Source: Acestrorhynchus altus
Taxonomy: Eukaryota > Chordata > Actinopteri > Characiformes > Acestrorhynchidae
Reading direction: 5' to 3'
Length of the DNA stretch: 64,000 nucleotides
NCBI GenBank assembly: GCA_034509495.1
Contig: CM067522.1
Coordinates: 217,382-281,381, forward strand
In this document: positions 34,279 through 44,909 of the stretch, in pieces
Position numbering within the stretch: the stretch's first letter is position 1
Layout of the letters: each line of letters opens with the position of its first letter
Made by a program: the position numbers and the translations under genes
The notes under the pieces: generated by a model
The model's database searches: none
Told to the model about the DNA's origin: nothing
The model's input: the letters and a program-made list of their open reading frames with translations, nothing else

Positions 34279-37200
34279 ATGAAGCCTCGCAGATCTACTG
34301 TGTGTGTCCTGATCTTTTTGTCCATTATTGCTGGTAAGTGTGAACTCTCAGAGATATATGAGCTTTGTAGGTGATGAAACAAGCTGAACGTTCACGTTCA
34401 CCTCGGCACAAAGTGGGACGTTTTAAGGATGATGATGTAGTTCCAGTTTTAGTCCATATGTTTAAATCCTGCTGCAGCAGCTGTGTGGTCAGTTTGATCT
34501 TCAGCACTGGGTTGCACAGCTTTTTTTGTACATTCTTTCTTACGTTTGTGTGTACTGCTCCTACGATATAACAGACCATACAGCCATACATGTTCTCTCA
34601 GACACGAGAAACCAAAAGACTGAACGTCTGGAGGGAACCAGGCACTGCTCATCATCTAGCCAATACCATTCGGACAGTGAAGCATGGTGGTGGCAGCATC
34701 AAGCTGTGGGGATGTTTTCTCACTTTGTCATCGCGGGGTTTTGAGTGTAGAATTTAGAGGGGAAAAGGAATTGCTCTGTGTATTATCAGCTTTCTTTTGG
34801 AACTAAGTGTGTAAATAAGGTCTGTCCATTCTGCCTGATCAGAGTGTTTAAGCACATTTTGGACAGATCGGGATGGAACTGACCGAATCACATCACTGCT
34901 ACTGAGTACAGATTCACACCAACTCAGTCGCTGCCAAATTTGGGTAGAAGCAGAAGACGGTGAACCACGGTGTCACTGCTGGTGTTGGTCTGTTACATAA
35001 AATCCCAGCAAAGCACATTTAAGTTTGTGGGAGTAATGTGTGAAAGTTCAAGGGGTATGAATACTTTTTCACGACACCGTAGTTCAGCCTAAAATGGTTT
35101 AACACACCCCCGTCAAATCTAATGGGGCTTGTTAATGAGCTGATTGGTTGAGTCAGGTGTCAGGAACGTCATTCACACCGTCAGAGCCGTGCTGTAATGA
35201 AACATGTGACTGGATCTGCTGACCACTGAAGAGGACCTTAGACCTTTTTTCCCTTTTGTCCATCTTTCAGGATTTGAAGCAGCTTTTCCTTCAGTGAAGG
35301 TGAAGCTCCATGACCCTGCTATCCTCCCCTGCTCCAAGAGATGTTCTGGAGTGGTCAGCTGGAGGGTGTCGCACAAACACTCCACCTCTGTCCTGGCTGA
35401 GTGTGATCAGACGTCATGCAGATCAATGAAGGAGGGATATCAGATGATCCATGATCAGTACCTGAATGGAGATCTCTCTCTCAACATCACTGACGCTGAT
35501 TTCAGTAAGCGAGCTCGATACACCTGTGACTGTGATGGTAAAGACGTCTGTGATGTGGCTCTTAAGGTTGAAAGTAAGTGTCTTCCACTGACCATCACTG
35601 AGAGAAAGTGTGATTTAGGTCTGAATCCGTTTTGTAAATAACCGTTTTTCCTTTCTTCAGCTCTGAACACTCCAGTCCAGATAAAGTCTGGACAGTCTCT
35701 CCTGCTGGATTTGGACACACCAGAGTCTGTGGAGGTTCGATACAACAGCAGTGGTCAGATCTGTACAGTGGACGGGCGATTCGCAGAGTGTACACCTGAA
35801 TACTCGCGCAGAACTTTGGTTGTCTCTGCTCTGGAGCTGAGAGGAGTGAAGCCGTCCGATAGTGGAGTTTATGCTGTTTGGGACATCAGGAACGAGGAGG
35901 TCCTCCGCACCTACACTGTGGATGTCCAAGGTTTGAGTTTAGAGTGGTTTTGGACTGTGTATACAAGTTATAGAGATTGTATTAACATCAGCAGCTCCTA
36001 AAAACAGAGGAAAGGTGGAGTTTGGAGAACCTTTTTCTGAAAATGATTCAAGTCAAAATGACCCACCAGCAGAGTCAGGAAGAGTGGTGGTGTTATGAGT
36101 AATAATGTGGGTTATCCAGATTAGACCCTCTGAGTAGATCATCCTCTCCACTGCTTCGGATTCAGTACACCATTAACAGTCTGACACTGTCTCACTGCAA
36201 ACCTCGGACCTCCTCCATCAGTGTGAGAGGAACTTCATTGTTAGCAGAACCTTTTCATCAGTGCTGAAGATTGGAGATGCTAAACTAAGCAGAGCTGCTG
36301 AATCTCATCTACAGGAGGTTCACTGCTGAATCTCATCTACAGCAGGTTCACTAATACAATAATATATATATATATATATACATATACTCATATATACATA
36401 CGTATATACATGTATGTATACACTATAGACAAGCTCCTTGTCTCTGATGGGCAGGACGGGGCTGTAGAGGACAGTTGTGCTGGGACACAGCTATGTTAGG
36501 GGTACAGGAGACTGAAGTCGAGGTGGTGATGGAGGATGACACTGTTTTTAAGGTTCCTCTGAAATGGAAGAAAGATGTCCAGGTCAAAGGCCATCAACAG
36601 ACCAAAAAGGAGGTCAAGGGTGTGGTAGACGAGGACTCTGACAGCGAAGGGGGCGCTGGTCCGATCACGTTTTCAGTGCGTGACTGAATTGGATGTCCCG
36701 TCTAAGGTCTTTTTTGGTCTTGAGCGTAAAAATGGACAGAAAAGGTTTATGCACGCTGTTCGGTCTACTTCGGAGTGTCTCTTGATGGAGCTTTCTGAAA
36801 TCCACCAGCGGACAGTCAGCTTTTTCTCAGAGCTGTATAAGAGCTGAATCTGATCTGTAGGAGGTTCACTGCTGAATCTACAGTCTGTAGAGTTCACTGC
36901 TGAATCTGATCTGTAGGAGGTTCACTGCTGAGATCTGATCTGTAGGAGGTTCACTGGATCCAGTCTGCTTAGGAGGTTCACTGCTAAGATCTGATCTGTA
37001 GGAGGTTCACTGCTGAATCTGATCTGTAGGAGTTCACTGTTGAATCCTGATCTGTGGGAGGTTCACTCTTGAATCTGATCTGTAGGAGAGTTCACTGCTG
37101 AATCTGATCTGTAGGAGAGTTCACTGCTGAATCTGATCTGTGGGAGGTTCACTGCTGAATCCCCAGTCTGTAGGAAGTTTACTGCTGAATCTGATCTTTA

Positions 37201-38458
37201 GGAGGTTCATTGCTGAATCTGATCTTTAGGAGGTTCACTACGATCTTTAGGAGGTTCACTGCTGAATCTGACCTTTAGGAGGTTCACTGCTGAATCTGAC
37301 CTTTAGGAGGTTCATGAATCCCCAGCCTTTGAGGGTTCACTGCTGAATCCCAGCCTTTGGGAGGTTCACTGCTGAATCTGACCTTTGGAGGTTCACTGCT
37401 GAATCTGACCTTTGGGAGGTTCACTGCTGAATCTGATCTGGGGAGGTTCACTGCTGAATCTGATCTTTAGGAGGTTAGAAAGCACTGAATCTGATGCTAG
37501 GAGTTCACTGCTGAATCAGTCTTTGGGAGTTCACTGCTGAATCTGATCTGTAGGAGGTTCACTGCTGGGTCCCAGTCTGTAGGGGGATTCACTGCTGAAT
37601 CCTGATCTTTAGGAGGTTCACTTACCAGATCTGATCTTTGGAGGTTAACACTGAATCTGATCTTTGTGATCTTGTTGTGGTATGTTTATCAGATGGTGGA
37701 GATGGATCTGGAGCATTTGGTCAGATGGCATTAAAGCTCTACCGGAGCCGCCCTTGATGCTGAATCCAGTATGTATTACAGTCCACTCTATAGATCCTGA
37801 ACCGACATTCAGAACCTCTAACTGATGGTCATTTGTTTTTTGTGTCCATTTATTACCTTTTAAAACACATTTGGACATGTTTTGGCTTTAATGAAGACGC
37901 TGCAGGATATAGAATAATCGTTCATTGATCGTAATCGAGGTAAAATGTTTGGTTAAGCGTGATATTGATGTATCGTATCGTGAAGCTGCTGATTGAACAT
38001 CGCTATTAGTTCCTCACAAACATTAAGACACAGTAAGGTTATATTTTCTGAAGAACAGGATGTTTCACGGTCAGACTGACCATGCAGGAGAAAAACAGCA
38101 AGATTAGTGACCAACTGACTGAAATTGTAATGTACAGGCGTCAGTTTGGACCTTAAATAAAGTGTGTAAGAAGGAATTAATGTCACTGTTCTGAGCTGAG
38201 AGTGTCTTTATAAACACAGCAGATAGATCTATAAAGTCACAGCACAGTGGTGTCACAGTCATGGAGTGCAAGCATCAAGAACGTACCAGAATAATAGCTG
38301 CTGAATGGTTTGCCACCTTCCTCACCTTTTATCTGAATGTTTGTTTTATAGACTGCCAGCCTGTGATCTGTCAGGGAGCAGCGCTGCCAGAGTGGGTGAT
38401 TCCGTGCACTGCACTGTTGGTGGCTGCCTCGCTGCCTCAGGGAGTAGTGTGGCTGTGA
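34279..38458 (+). CDS. Two-Ig-domain receptor-like protein, gene C (nearly tail-less)
   Basis: Exons 34279-34333, 35271-35573, 35661-35930 and 38352-38458 join in phase 1 for 244 residues. The signal peptide exon closely resembles gene A, including the bases before the ATG. Ig1 has CSGVVSW, TSCRSMKEGYQMIHDQYL and a canonical RYTCDCD. Ig2 is slightly shorter (270 bases) with ICTV...AECTPEY and no core cysteines. The Ig2 donor is GTTTGA, weaker than in the paralogues. The last exon lies 2.4 kb away after repeats and encodes DCQPVICQGAALPEWV, then about 18 moderately hydrophobic residues and a stop with no basic tail. This could be a GPI-type signal, a degenerate membrane exon or a decaying gene. 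The first three exons are firm; the last is less so. Confidence 0.75.
34600..35085. mobile_element. Tc1/mariner-like transposon relic in intron 1 of gene C
   Basis: Contains GTGAAGCATGGTGGTGGCAG, a hallmark of the VKHGGG block of Tc1-type transposases, and ends near GTATGAATACTTTTTCACGA, a common end motif for such elements. No intact frame remains. Confidence 0.65.
36430..36845 (+). mobile_element. Tx1-like LINE fragment, copy 1
   Basis: Shares TATGTATACACTATAGACAA, ACTGAAGTCGAGGTGGTGAT and TCCACCAGCGGACAGTCAGC with 38720-39140. The encoded EVEVVMEDDTVFKV frame is interrupted. It stops abruptly at the adjoining minisatellite. Confidence 0.65.
36845..37665. repeat. ~28-bp minisatellite in intron 3 of gene C
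   Basis: About 28 degenerate copies of CTGCTGAATCTGATCTGTAGGAGGTTCA, with variants CTTTAG and CTTTGG and many one- to three-base losses. Confidence 0.9.
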
Positions 38459-38719
38459 AATCCAGAAGAGACCAGACGAGGAGTGGATTATGTAGAACAC
38501 CAGAATGGATTTCATCGAAATGGAACCAATAACACGAATCAGAGAGCTTCGGTGTCACAAAGAAGCAGCTTAAGAGACCATTATACTTCCAATTCTCTCT
38601 CTCTCTGTTTCTCTCTCTCCTATCTATCTCTCAATTCAATTTTGTTATGACTGTTCTTTTAACAACGTTGCCAAGAAACATTACACTAATACAATAATAT
38701 ATACATACATATATACATG

Positions 38720-39435
38720 TATGTATACACTATAGACAAGCTCCTTGTCTCTGATGGGCAGGACGGGGCTGTAGAGGACAGTTGTGCTGGGACACAACTA
38801 TGTTAGAATGGAGACTGAAGTCGAGGTGGTGATGGAGGATGACACTGTTTTTAAGGTTCTCAGAGGTGAAGAAAGATGTCAGGTCAAGGCCGTAACAGAC
38901 CAAAGGAGGTCAAGGGTTGTGGCTGAGGCCGGGGACTCTGACGGCCAGAGGGGCGCTGGTCCGATCACGTTTTCAGTGCGTGACTGGGTTGGATGCCCTG
39001 TCTAGAAGTTCTTTTTAGTCTTGAGCATAAAGGACAGAAAAGGTTTATGCACGCTGTTCGGTCTACTTCGGGGCGTCTCTTGATGGAGTTTTCTGAAATC
39101 CACCAGCGGACAGTCAGCTTTTTCTCAGAGCTGTATAAGAGCGGGTGGTCGGACACCGGAGGTGCAGGGCAGATTCTTCAGAGGTGTGGCCAAGCTCACA
39201 CACAGGGCGGCTGAACTGCTGGACACTGAGCTCTCCCTGGGGGAGTTGCACGATGCTCTCCGGGGAATGGAGAACGATCTGCAGGAGGGCGGTGCTCACC
39301 TTACTCCCCAAAAAAAGGCGACCTGACCGACCTCAAGAACTGGCGCCCCGTCTCCCTGTTGTGTACCGACTACAAACTGCTCTCAAAAGCTATGGCCTTG
39401 AGACTGGGGAAGGTGATGGGGCAGGTGATTCATGT
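38720..39435 (+). mobile_element. Tx1-like LINE fragment, copy 2 with reverse-transcriptase start
   Basis: After the part shared with copy 1, frames encode FMHAVRS...EIHQRTVSFFSELY and then RAVLTLLPKK..., DLTDLKNWRPVSLL, CTDYKLLSKA and RLGKVMGQVIHVDQT in shifting frames. This order is typical of Tx1/L1-group reverse transcriptases just before their finger domain. It is 3' truncated. Confidence 0.75.
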
Positions 39436-39439
39436 AGAC

Positions 39440-39774
39440 CAGACGTAAAGGAGACACTGTGACACTTAAAGGAGAAGTTCAGCTCTCTTAAACTGGACGA
39501 GTTCTCTGCTTCATTGAGCACAGACACATTTCCAAACATCCAGAAGACGACACAGAGGATCCTGGTGGTGTTTGGCTCTACGTGTGTGTGTGTGTGTGAA
39601 GAGACATTTAGAGTGATGAACACCAACAAAGCACCCCACAGATCCCAGATGAGTGATGAACATCTCAGATCTGTTCTGAGAATTTCCACAACAAAACTAA
39701 CACCAGACTTTGATGCTCTGGTAAAAACGGGTGATCAACAACAATGTTCCACTAAAAGTGGCTGTAAGTATTAA
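39440..39774 (+). mobile_element. hAT/GTF2IRD2-like transposase C-terminal fragment
   Basis: One open frame reads LKEKFSSLKLDEFSA, then FGSTCVCVCEETFRVMN, then HRSQMSDEHLRSVLRIS and LTPDFDALV. This is the hAT dimerisation region as found in GTF2IRD2- and ZBED-type domesticated transposases. A short GT run sits within the F-G-S-T segment. Only the C-terminal 100 or so residues are present, and no promoter or upstream exon is visible. Confidence 0.75.
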
Positions 39775-39783
39775 CGCTGTAAA

Positions 39784-39785
<2 letters not shown>

Positions 39786-39833
<48 letters not shown>

Positions 39834-42800
39834 TTTGTTTATTTTTTTTTTTATTGAGTTTGTACAACATACAGATATCAGATATATATATATAAAGAAC
39901 AAAAACAATGTCTCCCCATTTTTTATTTGAACCCTAAAATACCCACAAACCTTTCACACATCAACAAAAAACAAAAAAACACAAAACAAAAAAAAACAAA
40001 AACCCACATAACCTTTGGGGGAAGTTCATCTTTTGGTAAGATATTGAGTGACGTGAAATAAGACAGAAAAGAGTTCCATTTCTGAAAAATTTAAGAGTCT
40101 TTCCTTTAAGAGTAAATCTTATTTTCTCTAATCTGAGGTCATTCATAACATCTTGGAGCCAGTATGAGATTGAGGGCGGGTCTGCAGATCTCCACAGTAG
40201 AAGGATACGACGTCTTGCTAATATAGATGTGAACAGGAGGATCTCCGACTGAGCCCTCGTGATCCGTAATGTATTATTAGTCAAATAAAGCTATAAAAGA
40301 TGAAACATCTGTTAATATGTAAGACCTTGGACATAATTTAAAAAAAATCTGACCAGAATTTACAAAGAGTAGCACAAAAAAAAAAACATATGGCTTAAGT
40401 TAGAAGGTGAGGACGAGCGTCTATCACACTGATCATTAACAGAATTGGGACAGATCTTAGATAGTCGACTCTTAGACCAGTGAGTCCTGTGCAGAACCTT
40501 AAATTGAATTAGCTGAAGCCGAGCACAGGGTGCACTAGAACCTATTTTATTTACAGCCCTGTCCCACCATTCGTCTGTAAAGACCATACCCAGCTCGTCC
40601 TCCCAGGCCTTCTTAACGTCTGTCCCACGACATTACACATGAAGATATTTTGGATATATTGGATTTTAGGGACGTGTCCAGGGACAGAAGTTGGTCCCAC
40701 GGCTGAGTCACTAGGAGTCGGGTATCTCTGTGAAATAATGAAAGTACACAGTGTCCAGCTTGAAAACACCTAAATAGATGTGATGGGATCAGAATCACAA
40801 GCCAGCTGCACAAAGCTGCTAAAAACAGATCCTTAAACGAGACAATACCCTTCTCACGCCAAATCCTAAAAGAAGGGTCACTCAAAGCTGGAGGAAATGC
40901 AGGATTATTTAAAATTGACATCATCATGGATGGAGAGCTAAAGTGAAAATGGAGTCTGAATCGGAACCATATACGAAGAGTAGAAATGACTAAAGGATTA
41001 GTGGAATGTTGTGAAATCCGACTTTGTAAAGGGGAAGTAAGTAAAGCGAGTCCCGATGACGAGCAAGCAGCCATCTCCACTTTACACCACTGAACATCTG
41101 GAGACTGAAACCAGAACATCACCCTGTGAATGTTTACTGACCAGTAATAATACAAAACATTGGGAAGGGAAAGGCCACCGTCCGACCTGACACCTTAATC
41201 AGGATGGTCTTATTCTTGGTGTTTTACCATCACAGATGAACGTGGTACTTCATTGATCTAAAGTCTTAAAACAATTTTAGGAAAGTATAAAGGGATTGTC
41301 TGAAATAAAAAAAGACATTTAGTCAAAATTCTCATTGTAATTGTATTTCTTCTCCCCAGCAGTGTTGATGGAAGAGCTCTCCATCTCTGGAGATGTATTT
41401 AGAGCTTATTCAGTAAAGGGGTATCATTTGAAGAAAAAAGAGAGGATAAAGTGGGAGTGACATGAATCCCTGAATCCGTAAACCCAGAGGGAGCAAAACT
41501 GAAGGGAATAGTTGAAGGATTCAGCTTCACTGACAAAGTATTAACTGGAAAACATTCACTCTTGTGAACATTTACCTTCTAGCCAGAAAAGGATCCAGAT
41601 TCATTCAGGAGAGACAGTATTGAGGGAAGAGACTCGACTGGATTAGTAATATATAGTAAGAAATCGTCTGCATATAAAGATCATTTTAATTCTATACCCG
41701 AGAGAGAAATTCCTTCAAACCATCTGAGACATTTAAGTGCGATTGACAAGGGTTGGATTGAAAGGGGACAACCCTGTCTGGTCCCACGGTATAAACAGAA
41801 ATATTCAGAATGATTACTATTGGTCTGTACGCTGGCCTTTGGAGATGCACACAGCAGCTTCATCCAGGAAATGAATTTAAACTTTTTATAGAATTCAACA
41901 GGAAAACCATCTGGACCCGGAGCCCCGCTGGACTGCATAGCTTTAATTGACCCTACGATCTCTTCCAACTTTAACGGTCAGTTCAGATCCTCTGCTTTCA
42001 ATGGATCGACAGCAGGAAAAGTCAACGGATCCAGAAATGAGGACATAAGTTCAGAGTCCGAGGACTCGGACCGATAAAGATTGCAGTAGTGAGACTTAAA
42101 AGTCACATTAATAGAAAAAGGGTCGGAATGTCAAATATTTGTCCTCAATGCCCGGAATAAGACGGGATGATATCTCTTTAACTGAGGGTCCAGAAGTCTA
42201 GATGGTTTGTCTCCATGTTCATAATAATTACTGCGAGTGTGTAACAGCAGCCTTTCTGCCTCCTTTGTTGTAATGAGATTGAATTTGTCCTGAAACTCAG
42301 TCTGACGTTTCAATAAAATAGGGGCGGGGCCAAGAGCAATCAAAGATCCACCTCCTCAATTTGTGACAACAGGGATTGAACCTTATTTTTATGAATTTTA
42401 TTAGCGTGGACAGAGTAGGAAATAATTTGTCCCCGAAGGTAATCTTTCAGGGTTTCCCACAACAAGGAGTACGAAGTGTCACCATTTTTATTCATATCAA
42501 TAAACTCATCAATAGAGGACAAAATGAATGGATGGAATTCGGAGTCTGACAGCAATAGTGAGTTAAATCTCCAACGTGGTGGTGATGACTGATAATTAGG
42601 AAATTTAATATCAACCGAGAGCGGTGCACGATCAGAAATAACTATAGGATGAGACTCCGTGACAGTAACTGTAGGTACAAGTGAACTATTGAAGAAAAAA
42701 CAGTGGATCCGTGAGTGACTCTGGTGAGGATGAGAGTAAAAAGAGTATTTTTTACTATTGGGATTGTAAAATCTCCACGGGTCCATCAAACCATACCTGG

Positions 42801-42960
42801 ATACCAGTTCAGAAATAGACTGAGACCTTTGAGAAGGAGTGAGTATACGTGGACTAGAATGGTCTAAACTCTGGTTGATCGTTCAGTTCAGATCTCCTCC
42901 GTGATAAGACTCTGGGTATTTAAAAAAGGGACAGAACTAAACAGTTCATTAGTAAAAGTT
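39786..42960 (-). mobile_element. L1-like LINE, decayed, with poly-A tail
   Basis: The plus-strand poly-T at 39786-39828 is the minus-strand poly-A tail. Minus-strand frames then give, from 3' to 5': ARRRILLLWRSADPPSISYW, characteristic of the L1-type C-terminus (40284-39961); YRGTRQGCPLS and SGAPGPDGFPVEFYKKF reverse-transcriptase blocks (41968-41681); and an endonuclease-end/connector segment with WRFYNPNSKKYSFYS (42789-42340). Stops and frameshifts abound, so it is dead. Confidence 0.85.
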
Positions 42961-43887
42961 GGGTCATCGTGGTTTGGAACATATATATGAATCAAAAGTA
43001 CTGGAGAATTAACAAACGAACCCTGAATAATCAGATACCTGCTGTGAACATCTGCAATAACACTGTCTGCAGTAAAAAGTACCCATTTTTGATCAGAATG
43101 GCAACGAGAATCTTTAAACGTTTAACTGGACGATTCAAACCTTTTACATTCCAGCTCAGAAATCATATTTTTGATATGTATTCATCTGGTGTTGACCCGG
43201 CCCGTCTGTCTCTGCGCTACAGACACAGGGAGAACACCCCCAACTATAATCGGACTGTTCGCAGGAGTTGAACCCCCTTCACCAGACTCCCAGACTCCCA
43301 GACCAGCGAGCCCATCGTGCTGCCGACCACTGACCAAGTCAGTGAAGAAATGTTCTCATAAAGCCCGAGTGTTTTATATGTGTAGGTTTGTGTGATTGTG
43401 TGTGAACGACTGTCTGATTGTTCCAGCTCAAACTGCTGGATCTGGATCAGGGTTTGGGTTTCTATCAGTGAACTGAGAGCCTTCAAACCTTCAGATGTTT
43501 ATACTGTTCTCAACAAAACAAAACAAAGATGTCATTGCTGTATTCTTCTGGAATTTTGCTTCCAGGATGTCAGTCATGCATATGTCTGGACCTGAACCTG
43601 AACCTGATTCTGTCCTCTCGTCCCCTAACTTTCCCTTTTGTTCATTTTTGTTTTCCATTGTGAAAAGTTCCATTAATATTTATTGGGAGGAAAGAACCTC
43701 AAAGGAAAAGGGGGGAGGGAGGAGAAATGGAAAGTAAAAGGGGGAGGAGCTCCAGGAAGAGCAGGTAAACATCTGCACCACTGAACAGATTACAGAGAAG
43801 AACATGAGGGACAGGGTCAGTACTGTCTGTAGTGTACATTAATGTGTATATATGGTGTGGTGTGTATATATGACTTTAATGTGGTTA

Positions 43888-43889
43888 TG

Positions 43890-43933
<44 letters not shown>

Positions 43934-44005
43934 ACTTTAATGTGGTTATGCTGTGTGTGTGTGTGTGTGTGTGTGTGTTTGTTTGTGGACTTTAATGTGG
44001 TTATG

Positions 44006-44053
<48 letters not shown>
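43888..44053. repeat. (GT)n runs with a 40-bp higher-order repeat
   Basis: Three (GT)n blocks separated by GGACTTTAATGTGGTTATGC, so the microsatellite lies inside a larger tandem unit. Confidence 0.95.
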
Positions 44054-44055
<2 letters not shown>

Positions 44056-44297
44056 TCAGAACAGCTTTCTGTGGAGTTTGTCTGATACACTTCCAAACTG
44101 TAGACCTTTATTTCTTCTGTTGGAAATACTGGAGAAACAGAAAGTAAAGACTTGCTGTTCTGATTTCCTCGTTCTCCCAGGCTCCACCCATTTCCTGGAC
44201 ATGTTGTCCTTCCAGCAGCATGCAGGACACACCCTGAAACCTTAAAGGACTGTGTGTTTCACATGTGTCATTCAGGAAGCAGCTGGTTGACTCACCC

Positions 44298-44298
<1 letters not shown>

Positions 44299-44359
<61 letters not shown>
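44299..44359. repeat. (TA)n(GA)n microsatellite
   Basis: TA dinucleotide run followed by a GA run, lying at the edge of the Tc1-like relic. Confidence 0.95.
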
Positions 44360-44360
<1 letters not shown>

Positions 44361-44695
44361 GTTCCCACTCCTCCGTGCGGAATTCTTTCAGCTCTGTGAT
44401 GTTTCAGCGTCAGTCTTTGTACAGACGCTCTTCCGTTCTCCTCAAACCCCCTCTGATACAATAAAGATCTCATAGTGGTTTCTATGATGGAGAGATCTCC
44501 ACACCCTGCTGCAGCAGAGCAGCTCCAAACCATCACACCTCCACCACCATGTTTCACAGCTGCTATGAGCTTCTTCTGCTCAAATGCTGTATTTGGTTTG
44601 ATCCAAACTTGTCTTCTGTTACTGTGTCCAAATAATTCAGCTTTGGATTCATCTGTCCAAAGCACATTGTCTCCTCCAAAGTCCTTTAAGTTATA
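44360..44695 (-). mobile_element. Tc1-like transposase relic
   Basis: The minus-strand frame reads LWTDESKAELFGHSNRR, then VWIKPNTAF and AVKHGGGGVMVWSC, the catalytic-core blocks of Tc1-family DDE transposases. The frame degenerates after GDLSIIE. Fragment only. Confidence 0.85.
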
Positions 44696-44909
44696 ATGAA
44701 TGTGGGCGTGTCCTAACTTTATCCTCAGATAAAGAACATTATATTTCTATTAATGATGTTTAAAGATGTTTCTTCAGTCGTGTGTGTTTAGTTAGATCAC
44801 CTCCATCTCTCAATGTAGATACTGTGAAGATCAGATGTCCAGATGATTAAATATATGTATTTAATGAGCTTCTTGTATCTTCTGAAGGTCTCCTTCTGAT
44901 AGTCCAGCG

